A DNA stretch of 64,000 nt. Source: Bifidobacterium breve. Its GTDB lineage: Bacteria; Actinomycetota; Actinomycetes; Nanopelagicales; Nanopelagicaceae. This document shows, one piece after another, positions 10,443-17,891 of this stretch. The first letter of the stretch is position 1. Every line of letters begins with the position of its first letter. The notes beneath the pieces are model-generated. The model ran no database searches. It was not told where the DNA came from and saw only the letters and a program-made list of their open reading frames with translations. The DNA lies in the NCBI GenBank assembly GCA_945889195.1, contig CAMDBB010000003.1:62001-126000 (forward strand). The letters run 5' to 3'. The position numbers and the translations under genes are program-made.

Positions 10443-11548
10443 GCGCGAGAGTCTATTGCAGCGCAAGGATTATCTGCGGCTGTCTTTGTCTTGAATTTAT
10501 CGATTGTGACAGGCTTCGCTGAAGCGCTCGCCGTTGGCTTAACGGTCTCAAGTAAGGCTTCATCGTTACGGATCTTGATCCATAGGTTAGCCGCTAGGGC
10601 ATCATCCCAAATCACTACCGATCCTGCGGTGGGATGGCGCCCGTTGGGATTTGAAATTGGGACTGTAAGAGTTCGTACATTTCCAGAGGAGAGATTACGA
10701 AGCTGCTTAGCAAGTGTGAGTAGATCATTCTTGGTAACACCGGCATCCATCTTCACGCTAGAGATCGCTGCGTTATAAAAATTAGTGAGCTTGATTGGGT
10801 TAAGTAGTACACCGGAACTTGTAGCTTTGCGAAGCACGGCGCCAACAAACTGCTGCTGACGTTCCATGCGACCGATATCGCCACGTCCATCAAAGTCACG
10901 AGTACGGACATATTTCAACGCTTCAATTCCACCGAGGGTATGCGTACCTGCCGCCATTACCAGGTGGCTCTTGGGGTCATTGATTGCAACTTTAGAACAG
11001 ACTTCAATTCCACCAAGCGCATCAACAATTCCGGTAAAGCCAGCAAAACTCACTTCAATGTAATGGTCAATCTGCAAATTTGTTTTCTCTTCAATAGTTT
11101 GGATAAGAAGTGGTGCGCCACCGAATGCATATGCTGCATTGATCTTGCCTGGAAGCGGCGGAATATCGCGAGTTCCATCTTGGCTTCTATGGGCTGGAAC
11201 CGTGACCAAAGTATCGCGAGGTATAGAGACGATATAGGCAGAATCGCGTGACTTGCTGATGTGCACAAGCAGCATCGTGTCTGATCGCCCACCTGCCGCA
11301 ACCTTGGTGCTTCCAACACGTAGAGCTTTAATCTGTTCTTTGGTAAGACCCTCGCGATTATCTGATCCCACAACGAGGTAGTTGAGCGCCTGCGAAGTTT
11401 TCTCTGGGCGGTCTTTGAGGTTGGCAAAGACATCGATACGAGAAATCTGTCCACTGACTTGGCCCAATCCGAGCCAAGAAAGGGATGCAATCGCGACAAC
11501 ACCCACAGAGAGTGATGTAATAATTCGAATTGCACGAGAAGATTTCAC
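10439..11548 (-). CDS. LytR-CpsA-Psr family cell-wall glycopolymer ligase
   Basis: A 369-residue LCP protein with one N-terminal membrane segment (about residues 10-30) and an external LCP domain. The domain shows YLVVGSDNREG, RSDTMLLVHI, SIPRDTLV and the arginine-rich end RTRDFDGRGDIGRMERQQ, the residues that bind polyprenyl pyrophosphate. LCP enzymes transfer glycopolymers from lipid carrier to peptidoglycan. The start is GTG 11548 with a TACCCT box 6 nt upstream. It is translationally coupled to ugd. Confidence 0.92.
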   Translation of the reverse strand: MKSSRAIRIITSLSVGVVAIASLSWLGLGQVSGQISRIDVFANLKDRPEKTSQALNYLVVGSDNREGLTKEQIKALRVGSTKVAAGGRSDTMLLVHISKSRDSAYIVSIPRDTLVTVPAHRSQDGTRDIPPLPGKINAAYAFGGAPLLIQTIEEKTNLQIDHYIEVSFAGFTGIVDALGGIEVCSKVAINDPKSHLVMAAGTHTLGGIEALKYVRTRDFDGRGDIGRMERQQQFVGAVLRKATSSGVLLNPIKLTNFYNAAISSVKMDAGVTKNDLLTLAKQLRNLSSGNVRTLTVPISNPNGRHPTAGSVVIWDDALAANLWIKIRNDEALLETVKPTASASAKPVTIDKFKTKTAADNPCAAIDSRA

Positions 11549-11554
11549 ATCCGT

Positions 11555-11560
11555 AGGGTA
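11555..11560 (-). promoter_or_regulatory. Putative leaderless -10 box for the LCP gene
   Basis: TACCCT on the minus strand is followed by 6 nt and then the GTG start, the same geometry as other transcription-unit starts in this window. Motif-based only. Confidence 0.4.
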
Positions 11561-11584
11561 CTTGCACGATAGCGTGGAGGGGTT

Positions 11585-12586
11585 ATGGCGACACCGATAC
11601 CTGAGTTAATTGGCTCACCGCTGCCTGCAATTAGCGTCATTCTCCCAGTTCTCAATGAAGAGTCACATTTAGAGGGCGCAGTTCTCTCGGTACTTTCTCA
11701 GGATTACCGTGGACCACTTGAAATCATCTTGGCGCTAGGTCCTTCGCGTGATCGTACGAATGAAATTGCAACAAAGTTAGCATCGCACGATAACCGCGTT
11801 AAATTACTTGATAGCCCTACAGGCAAGACTGCAGCTGGCCTTAACTTAGCGCTCGCTGCATCAACGAGCCCAGTAATAGTGCGCGTCGATGGCCATGCAC
11901 AAATTCCAAAGGATTACATCTCACTTATTGTCGAAATACTAAATAAGACTGGTGCGGTCAATGTTGGTGGCGTTATGGCCGCAGTTGGTACTACTGCATT
12001 TGAACGAGCCGTGGCTGGTGCGATGAGAAGTCCATTAGGCGTTGGCGCATCACGCTTTCATACAGGTGGCGAAGCCGGTGAAGTAGATACCGTCTATCTC
12101 GGCGCATTTAGACGCGAGGCTCTCGCTGCGATTGGTGGATTTGATGAACGCTTTACCCGCGCACAAGATTGGGAACTCAACTTTAGGTTGCGTGAAAATG
12201 GGGGAGTTATCTACTTTGATCCTCGTTTGCACGTTACCTATCGACCACGTTCTAGCATTGGCGCACTTGCCAAGCAGTATTTTGAATATGGACGTTGGCG
12301 CCGAGTAGTTTCTCGTCGCCATTCTGGAACGATAAATTATCGCTACCTGGCACCGCCCTTTGCCTTACTTGGTTTTAACGCCTCGCTCGTTCTTGGAATT
12401 GCGCTCTCTTCAATCTTCTTTATTCCAGCGCTTGTCTATCTTCTCTTTGTTGTACTTGCATCGTTAAAGATTTCAACCTCAATTCGTGAATATCTACTTC
12501 TTCTTCTCGTAATTCCGACTATGCACTTCGCGTGGGGTGCGGGATTTATCTTTTCACCAAAGACTCTCGTACCGGCTTCTCAATGA
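11585..12586 (+). CDS. Family 2 glycosyltransferase with C-terminal membrane segments (ExoA-like)
   Basis: A 333-residue protein. The GT-A domain begins ISVILPVLNEESHLEGAV, carries RVDGHAQI as the DxD-like metal site, and AFRREALAAIGGFDERF and AQDWELNFR as acceptor-side motifs. Three hydrophobic stretches close the C-terminus (about 250-325). It resembles succinoglycan ExoA-type transferases acting on lipid-linked sugars at the inner face of the membrane. GGAGG lies upstream of the ATG. It is transcribed away from the LCP gene and towards the exporter genes, suggesting one surface-polysaccharide pathway. The sugar donor is unknown. Confidence 0.85.
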   Translation: MATPIPELIGSPLPAISVILPVLNEESHLEGAVLSVLSQDYRGPLEIILALGPSRDRTNEIATKLASHDNRVKLLDSPTGKTAAGLNLALAASTSPVIVRVDGHAQIPKDYISLIVEILNKTGAVNVGGVMAAVGTTAFERAVAGAMRSPLGVGASRFHTGGEAGEVDTVYLGAFRREALAAIGGFDERFTRAQDWELNFRLRENGGVIYFDPRLHVTYRPRSSIGALAKQYFEYGRWRRVVSRRHSGTINYRYLAPPFALLGFNASLVLGIALSSIFFIPALVYLLFVVLASLKISTSIREYLLLLLVIPTMHFAWGAGFIFSPKTLVPASQ

Positions 12587-12603
12587 GGCCTGCACTACTG
12601 CGG

Positions 12604-12609
12604 TAGCCT
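12604..12609 (+). promoter_or_regulatory. Putative leaderless -10 box for the exporter permease
   Basis: TAGCCT is followed by 7 nt and then the GTG start of the permease. It suggests that the exporter has its own start inside the 30-nt gap after the glycosyltransferase. Confidence 0.4.
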
Positions 12610-12616
12610 TTCGCAC

Positions 12617-13444
12617 GTGGATAAGCCAGTAGTCGTCTATGAGCCGTTTCGTGCGGGTCTGCCACCCATGCGTGATTATCTGCGCACCTTGTGGGGACGT
12701 CGAACCTTTATCGCTGAATTCTCTCGCTCAGAGCTAAGAGAGAAGAATTACGGAACTGTCTTTGGCCAACTCTGGCTAGTCCTCAACCCATTATTGCTCT
12801 CTGGAGTTTACTTCCTTCTGATTTATGTCATTAAGGGTAGTAATGACGCCAATAGATTTGGGCATCTGACTGCGACACTTTTTCTCTTCTACCTCATCGC
12901 CAATAGTTTGACCGGCGGAGTCAAGGCGATAACCTCTGGCCAGCGACTTATTCTCAATACCTCTTTCCCGCGCGTGATGCTGCCAATCTCAGCAACGGTA
13001 ATTGCCCTCTTTAAATTTGTTCCTACCTTGATTGTCTTTGCTGCAATCCATCTACTCATTGGTTTGCCATATTCATGGCAGATGTTCTGGGCCATTCCTA
13101 TCTTTTTGATTGCTCTACTCATGGGGCTGGGAATGTCTATCTTGATCTCCTGCATCAATGTGTACTTCCGAGATGTATCTAGCATGCTTCCATACCTGAC
13201 TCGCAGCCTTCTTTACTTGTCACCAATACTCTATGAAGCAAGTAGCGTCTCAGATGAAATCAAATCACTAGAAATTATCAACCCACTCTTTTACTTACTT
13301 GATTCTTGGTCGCGGGTCGTCGTGTATGCGCAAGCCCCAACAACCTTTGGTCTACTTCATTCGCTGATTTGGGCGCTCACCATCTTTATTGTGGGCACGT
13401 ACTTCTTCTTATCGAGGGAGCGTGATTTCGCTGTCCGACTATAA
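12617..13444 (+). CDS. ABC-2 type polysaccharide export permease (Wzm/TagG-like)
   Basis: A 275-residue integral membrane protein with about six hydrophobic segments. The N-terminal amphipathic region SELREKNYGTVFGQLWLVLNP is typical of Wzm/TagG/RfbA permeases. Together with the adjacent ATPase it should export a lipid-linked polysaccharide or teichoic-acid-like polymer. The start is GTG 12617. The end overlaps the proposed start of the ATPase gene, as expected for a transporter pair. Confidence 0.88.
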   Translation: MDKPVVVYEPFRAGLPPMRDYLRTLWGRRTFIAEFSRSELREKNYGTVFGQLWLVLNPLLLSGVYFLLIYVIKGSNDANRFGHLTATLFLFYLIANSLTGGVKAITSGQRLILNTSFPRVMLPISATVIALFKFVPTLIVFAAIHLLIGLPYSWQMFWAIPIFLIALLMGLGMSILISCINVYFRDVSSMLPYLTRSLLYLSPILYEASSVSDEIKSLEIINPLFYLLDSWSRVVVYAQAPTTFGLLHSLIWALTIFIVGTYFFLSRERDFAVRL

Positions 13445-14228
13445 CCACCCACATTCTCCTCACAGCTTGGCCGTTTCTGTCAAAGATTTGGGGCTCACTT
13501 ACACAACTTCAATCGATAAGAAGCCAACTCTCAAGGCGCGCCTACGTACTTTGGGTAGAGGTAAGAAACATACGAGAGTTGTGAACGCACTAAGTGATGT
13601 CAATATTGATGTGCACTACGGAGCGGTACTTGGAGTTATTGGTTCCAATGGAGCTGGAAAATCATCGCTCATGCGCGTTATCTCAGGAATTGTTCCGCCG
13701 ACTAAAGGAAGAGTTGAAGTCTACGGAAGCGTCAGCACGCTCCTTGCGCTGGGAGTTGGATTTAACCCAGCAATGACTGGTCGCGACAACGTTTATCTCG
13801 GCGGGCTAGCTGCAGGTATGTCGCGCGAAGATATCGATCAAAACTTTGATGCCATCGCTGATTTCTCTGAGCTAGGAGAAGCTATCGATGCTCCGATGCG
13901 TACTTATTCATCGGGCATGTATGCGCGTTTAGCTTTTTCTGTAGCTGCAGTCGTCGAGCCAGATATTCTCATTATCGATGAAGCGCTCAGCACAGGAGAT
14001 GCCAAGTTTAAAGAGAAGAGCCTAAATCGAATCAAAGAGTTGCGATCATCTGATCGTGCACTGATTTTGGTAAGCCACGCGCTGGCAACCATCGAAGATG
14101 TCTGCAATGAAGTGGTTTGGTTGAATAAGGGCACTCTTATGGCGCGGGGAAATCCATCTGAAGTAATTGCGCAATACCGCACCTTTGTAAATGCCAGAAA
14201 GAGCGCATCCTCTGATGAGGACGTTTAA
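13422..14228 (+). CDS. ABC transporter ATP-binding protein for polysaccharide export (Wzt/TagH-like)
   Basis: ATPase with Walker A GSNGAGKSSLM, the signature YSSGMYARLAF, Walker B ILIIDEAL and the H-loop LVSHAL. The signature variant and the region before Walker A (loop AVLGVIGSNG) fit the Wzt/TagH subgroup. No carbohydrate-binding C-terminal domain is present, since the protein ends soon after the NBD. The track starts at TTG 13389. I propose GTG 13422, which reduces overlap with the permease, but neither start has a convincing ribosome site. About 268 residues from 13422. Confidence 0.87.
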   Translation: MISLSDYNHPHSPHSLAVSVKDLGLTYTTSIDKKPTLKARLRTLGRGKKHTRVVNALSDVNIDVHYGAVLGVIGSNGAGKSSLMRVISGIVPPTKGRVEVYGSVSTLLALGVGFNPAMTGRDNVYLGGLAAGMSREDIDQNFDAIADFSELGEAIDAPMRTYSSGMYARLAFSVAAVVEPDILIIDEALSTGDAKFKEKSLNRIKELRSSDRALILVSHALATIEDVCNEVVWLNKGTLMARGNPSEVIAQYRTFVNARKSASSDEDV

Positions 14229-15411
14229 AGCTTTTTCACTAACAACAATTCTGATTATCTCCTCCCTCTCTTCTGCTCGCGCTGAAGCCCCCGCCTCATT
14301 CTCATTTACAGGTTCTGGCTATGGACACGGCGTAGGTATGAGCCAAATTGGTGCGAAGGTACGGGCACTTGCCGGAGAAAGTGCAACGGCAATCTTGAAT
14401 TACTACTACAAAGATGTCGTCATTGCACCGATAGTTGATACACATACAGTACGCGTCAATCTCGCACATGCTGTTCGCGCTGCATCATTTGTCACCGCCA
14501 CCCCTGAATCAATTATTGAAATCTTTGCTGGCGATATTGGCGATAGCCAAGAAGTCTTACCGATTGCAACGCTACAGAACCGTCAAAAGGCTACTTTCAG
14601 AGTTCAGGCAGGGCTAGCAACATATGGTGCGTTATCTGGGACTGCATTCACGATTCGCTGGAAAGGGCCAAGCGCTGTGATCACGGTGGGCCATCCGGGC
14701 GAGACTGCGCGATATCGATATGGACAGATTCAAATCAAAATCGTAAAAGGTGCGATGGAAGTTACCAACTCTTTGAGCATGCATGATGAGTATCTACTCG
14801 GCATTAGTGAGGTGCCATCGAGTTGGCCGATGGCGGCCCTTGAAGCACAAGCGATAGCTTCTCGATCTTATGCGCTCTCAAAGTTAGGCCCAGTAAGAAC
14901 TTCATGCGATTGCCATGTTTATGACCATATCTCTGATCAGAATTTTGTTGGATACTCAAAAGAGATAGAGCCGCGCTTTGGAAAGTTTTGGAGGGCGGCT
15001 GTGATTAACACTCACATTGATTCAACAACTAGTTTGGCAATTCTGGCAGCTGGCAAACCAGTACAGGCCTATTACTTCTCTTCCTCAGGAGGCGCAACGC
15101 AGACAACGAGAGATGCGTGGGGCCAAGCCACCAGCTACACGCAATCGGTGCCAGACCTAGGAAGTCTCGATATTAAACACAATCCACGCTTTGTGAACTG
15201 GAAGGCAAGTGCCACTCAGGCGCTTGTTGCGAAAGCATTCTTACTTCCAGAAATTGTTGAACTAGAAATAATTTCGCGTAACTCGGCAGGTGCTGTCACC
15301 AGCATTAAAGGAATCGCCAGCGATGGTTCTTACAAGATTTTGCGCGGGGATACCTTTAGAAGTCGTGCAAAGATTCCTTCGCCTTACTTCTCGTTAGCTA
15401 CGTCTGCGTAA
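14215..15411 (+). CDS. Secreted SpoIID/LytB-domain protein (putative peptidoglycan lytic enzyme)
   Basis: A protein of about 398 residues with a signal peptide ending near SSARAEA. A GYGHGVGMSQIG motif comes right after the signal and a SpoIID core (EVPSSWPMAALEAQAIASRSYAL) sits at about residues 200-225. SpoIID proteins cleave denuded glycan strands, and related LytB proteins enhance amidases. The track start (14191) adds eight residues; I use ATG 14215, which begins a clean signal peptide and overlaps the ATPase gene by 14 nt. Its position at the end of the export cluster suggests wall remodelling linked to polymer attachment. Confidence 0.82.
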   Translation: MRTFKAFSLTTILIISSLSSARAEAPASFSFTGSGYGHGVGMSQIGAKVRALAGESATAILNYYYKDVVIAPIVDTHTVRVNLAHAVRAASFVTATPESIIEIFAGDIGDSQEVLPIATLQNRQKATFRVQAGLATYGALSGTAFTIRWKGPSAVITVGHPGETARYRYGQIQIKIVKGAMEVTNSLSMHDEYLLGISEVPSSWPMAALEAQAIASRSYALSKLGPVRTSCDCHVYDHISDQNFVGYSKEIEPRFGKFWRAAVINTHIDSTTSLAILAAGKPVQAYYFSSSGGATQTTRDAWGQATSYTQSVPDLGSLDIKHNPRFVNWKASATQALVAKAFLLPEIVELEIISRNSAGAVTSIKGIASDGSYKILRGDTFRSRAKIPSPYFSLATSA

Positions 15412-15423
15412 TTAACTGTTGCC

Positions 15424-16341
15424 TTAATTGGCATGCAGAACAGAGTTAAGCCCACCCCATGTGCCGGTGCGTAAGACAACTTCAAGTCCACCCGTCAATG
15501 AGTTTCGGCGAAAGAGAAGATTATGAGCGCCTGATAGCGATCCAGCCTTTACAACTTCACCATCAGGAAGAGTGACTTTTGCAGCAGCGGTGATGTAAGT
15601 ACCAGCTTCAATCACACAGTTATCACCGAGAGAGATTCCAAGACCAGAGTTCGCTCCAAGCAGACATTTTTGCCCAACTGAGATGACTTCTTTCCCGCCA
15701 CCGCTGAGAGTGCCCATGATTGATGCGCCGCCACCAACATCAGATCCATCTCCTACGACCACGCCGGCTGAAATTCGACCTTCAACCATCGATGTACCAA
15801 GTGTTCCTGCGTTGAAATTTACAAATCCTTCGTGCATAACCGTTGTTCCAGATGCTAGGTGCGCGCCGAGTCTTACGCGATCAGCATCTGCGATACGAAC
15901 TCCACTTGGCATCACGTAATCAACCATGCGTGGGAATTTATCGACAGCAAAGACAGTTACATGGCCATAGCGTGCACGTAGCCCAGCGCGTACCTTTTCA
16001 AAACCATCAACTGCGCACGGTCCAGATGAAGTCCATACAACATTGGCCAATAGCCCAAAGATTCCTTCAAGTGATTGTCCATGAGGTTTTACTAGGCGGT
16101 GAGAAAGTAGATGCAATCTTAAGTAGACATCCTTGGCATCTTGTGGCGCCTTTGTTAGGTCAATCTCTATCGATACTAATTCACGAGTAATTCCACGAAC
16201 ATCATCTTTTCCGACAAGAGCTGACAGAGTTGCATCGGGTGCACCTTGTAGAGCTCCCAGCGCTGGCGCTGGGTACCAAACATCGAGCACGGTAGTGCCA
16301 GCGAGAGTTGCAATTCCATGGCCATGAGCGAGAGACGACAT
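15424..16341 (-). CDS. dapD: Tetrahydrodipicolinate N-succinyltransferase
   Basis: A 305-residue actinobacterial-type DapD. A variable N-terminal domain is followed by a left-handed beta-helix with hexapeptide-like repeats (GTLGTSMVEGRISAGVVVGDGSDVGGGASI). It succinylates tetrahydrodipicolinate in the lysine/diaminopimelate pathway, which feeds peptidoglycan cross-links. DapC, which acts next, is encoded at 33.4 kb. The start ATG 16341 lies 6 nt from a TAGGCT box on the minus strand. It ends 12 nt from the convergent SpoIID gene. Confidence 0.92.
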   Translation of the reverse strand: MSSLAHGHGIATLAGTTVLDVWYPAPALGALQGAPDATLSALVGKDDVRGITRELVSIEIDLTKAPQDAKDVYLRLHLLSHRLVKPHGQSLEGIFGLLANVVWTSSGPCAVDGFEKVRAGLRARYGHVTVFAVDKFPRMVDYVMPSGVRIADADRVRLGAHLASGTTVMHEGFVNFNAGTLGTSMVEGRISAGVVVGDGSDVGGGASIMGTLSGGGKEVISVGQKCLLGANSGLGISLGDNCVIEAGTYITAAAKVTLPDGEVVKAGSLSGAHNLLFRRNSLTGGLEVVLRTGTWGGLNSVLHAN

Positions 16342-16347
16342 GCGCTA

Positions 16348-16364
16348 AGCCTAACCCCTATCCT
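16348..16364. promoter_or_regulatory. Divergent -10 boxes of dapD and the LOG gene
   Basis: TAGGCT on the minus strand (16348-16353) sits 6 nt before the dapD ATG, and TATCCT on the plus strand (16359-16364) sits 7 nt before the LOG ATG. The boxes are only 5 nt apart, so both promoters share a 30-nt spacer. Confidence 0.45.
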
Positions 16365-16371
16365 GTCCCTC

Positions 16372-16908
16372 ATGCGTATTGCAGTCTTCTGTTCGTCATC
16401 GCCAACCATCGACTCTAAATTTATCGACCTGGCATTTGAACTCGGTGCCGAAATTGCATCGCAGGGCTCTGATTTAGTTTCAGGCGGCGGACATATCTCA
16501 GCGATGGGTGCAATTTCTCGAGGTGCTCGTAGCAAGGGTGGAAAGACGATTGGAATCATTCCGCAGAAGTTGGTAGATATTGAATTTGCCGATCACGATA
16601 GCGACGAACTTATTGTTGTCGACTCGATGCGTACTCGTAAGGCGAAAATCGAAGATCTAGCCGATGCCTTTATCACTTTGCCTGGCGGGCTTGGCACCCT
16701 AGAAGAGCTCTTTGAAATCTGGGTTGGGCGCTACCTAGAGTTTCATAAGAAGCCAGTCATCATTCTCGACCCACATGGAATTTATGAACCTCTCCATGCG
16801 CTGGTCGAGCATTTAGAGACACATAATTTTGTTAAGCCGGGCATGCGCGATTTAATCTATTGGGCAACTTCCACCGAAGATGCTGTAGCAAAAGCTTTAG
16901 GAAGATAA
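16372..16908 (+). CDS. LOG-family nucleotide phosphoribohydrolase (TIGR00730 type)
   Basis: A 178-residue Rossmann-fold protein with SGGGHISAMG and the family hallmark PGGLGTLEE. LOG proteins release a base from nucleoside 5'-monophosphates; some make cytokinins, others are general AMP/GMP hydrolases. The track start (16318) lies within dapD. ATG 16372 begins MRIAVFCSSS, the standard N-terminus, with a TATCCT box 7 nt upstream. A homologue sits near dapD/dapE in mycobacteria, as I recall. It is followed 3 nt later by a START-like gene. Confidence 0.87.
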   Translation: MRIAVFCSSSPTIDSKFIDLAFELGAEIASQGSDLVSGGGHISAMGAISRGARSKGGKTIGIIPQKLVDIEFADHDSDELIVVDSMRTRKAKIEDLADAFITLPGGLGTLEELFEIWVGRYLEFHKKPVIILDPHGIYEPLHALVEHLETHNFVKPGMRDLIYWATSTEDAVAKALGR

Positions 16909-16911
16909 GAA

Positions 16912-17358
16912 ATGAAGTCCAACACTCTTCGCATCTCATTTACAGTTAATGCTCCATGCGAACAAGTCTGGGAAAAGATTGCAGATTGGCCATCGCAAGG
17001 TGATTGGATGTTGCAAACTAAAGTCTGGGTAACGAGCGATCAGCGTGAAGGAGTTGGAACTTCCATCGCAGCATTTACTGGGCCGCTGTACTTTATCTAT
17101 CCTCGTTTTAAATCTTTTGGCCTCCTTGATCTGATGACAGTCACACATTGGCAACCGCCCCATCGCTGCGATGTGGAACATATTGGCAAGATTCTCAAAG
17201 GTAGCGGTAGCTTTCTGCTGACTCCACTTTCAGCGACCAAGACACGATTTGACTGGTCAGAGACTGTGGCTGCGCCAAGGGCGCTCTTTCTCTTGGTTGC
17301 GCCATTCTTATACGTGGGCGTGCGTATCTCTCTCGCTCGATTTGCTCGACTATTTTAA
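16912..17358 (+). CDS. SRPBCC (polyketide cyclase/START-like) family protein
   Basis: A 148-residue protein whose opening, RISFTVNAPCEQVWEKIADW, is a typical SRPBCC first strand and helix, followed by WQPPHRCDVEHIG and a C-terminal helix. The fold forms a hydrophobic cavity and binds lipids or aromatic ligands. No catalytic residues can be assigned, so the function is unknown. It follows the LOG gene by 3 nt and is presumably cotranscribed with it. Confidence 0.75.
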   Translation: MKSNTLRISFTVNAPCEQVWEKIADWPSQGDWMLQTKVWVTSDQREGVGTSIAAFTGPLYFIYPRFKSFGLLDLMTVTHWQPPHRCDVEHIGKILKGSGSFLLTPLSATKTRFDWSETVAAPRALFLLVAPFLYVGVRISLARFARLF

Positions 17359-17370
17359 TTCGCAAGCGAG

Positions 17371-17376
17371 TAACCT
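17371..17376 (+). promoter_or_regulatory. Putative leaderless -10 box for the lone sigma region 4 gene
   Basis: TAACCT lies 7 nt before GTG 17384 and supports that codon as the real start rather than the track start at 17249. Confidence 0.4.
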
Positions 17377-17383
17377 TTATTCT

Positions 17384-17575
17384 GTGAGCAACCAAGAGAC
17401 CATCGCGCAGTTGCTCGCATCTTTGCCAGAAGAAGAGCGCATTATCTTGACGCTGCACTATCTGCGAGGTAAATCAAGTGGCGATATTGCAATCCTGCTG
17501 CAAGTCCCTGAACGCGCTGTTATTGCTGTCATTTCATCAGGAAAATCCCGCTTAAAGGGCCATCTCGGAATCTAG
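17384..17575 (+). CDS. Small protein consisting of a sigma factor region 4-like HTH
   Basis: 63 residues from GTG 17384. LPEEERIILTLHYLRGKSSGDIA followed by VPERAVIAVISSGKSRLK matches the helix-turn-helix of ECF sigma region 4, but there is no region 2, so it cannot act as a full sigma factor. The track start at 17249 would read into the SRPBCC gene in another frame. The gene lies in a neighbourhood where related actinobacteria carry the ECF factor sigE. It could be a remnant or a stand-alone DNA-binding regulator. Confidence 0.7.
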   Translation: MSNQETIAQLLASLPEEERIILTLHYLRGKSSGDIAILLQVPERAVIAVISSGKSRLKGHLGI

Positions 17576-17591
17576 CGAAAGCGCCTTCGCT
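17574..17591 (+). repeat. Short inverted repeat after the sigma-like gene
   Basis: AGCGAA-AGCGCC-TTCGCT forms a 6-bp stem with a 6-nt loop, overlapping the stop codon region. A C-rich stretch rather than a T-run follows, so it is at best a weak terminator. Confidence 0.3.
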
Positions 17592-17697
17592 ACCCCCTTT
17601 GGCTCGATTTCACCCGCGCCCGATTCTGCGAGATACTTCTCCCTGCACTACTCGACCTCACCGTCCCCGGCAGTTTCGACAACAAGGAGTCCCCACC

Positions 17698-17877
17698 ATG
17701 GCAGCTATGAAACCCCGTACAGGTGATGGACCGATGGAAGTTACCAAGGAAGCCCGCTCACTAGTGATGCGCATTCCACTCGAAGGTGGCGGACGTCTCG
17801 TAGTCGAGCTCAACCCACAGGAAGCAAATAACCTCAGCGCAGCCCTTGAAGCCGCTGTAGCGCTGATCAAAAAGTAG
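17698..17877 (+). CDS. DUF3117 family small protein
   Basis: 59 residues starting MAAMKPRTGDGPMEVTKEAR, a strongly conserved actinobacterial small protein with RIPLEGGGRLVVELNP. Function unknown. The track start at 17599 adds an implausible arginine-rich leader; ATG 17698 is preceded by AAGGAG at good distance. A C-rich 120-nt region lies upstream. The gene ends AAA-AAG-TAG just before the aminopeptidase reading frame, which is in the -1 frame relative to it. Confidence 0.9.
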   Translation: MAAMKPRTGDGPMEVTKEARSLVMRIPLEGGGRLVVELNPQEANNLSAALEAAVALIKK

Positions 17878-17891
17878 AGTGGGATAAAAAG

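Noticed and set aside
12587-12616. Hairpin (CTAC-TGCG-GTAG) between the glycosyltransferase and permease genes
   Set aside because: Only a 4-bp stem, and it overlaps the proposed -10 box; too weak to call.
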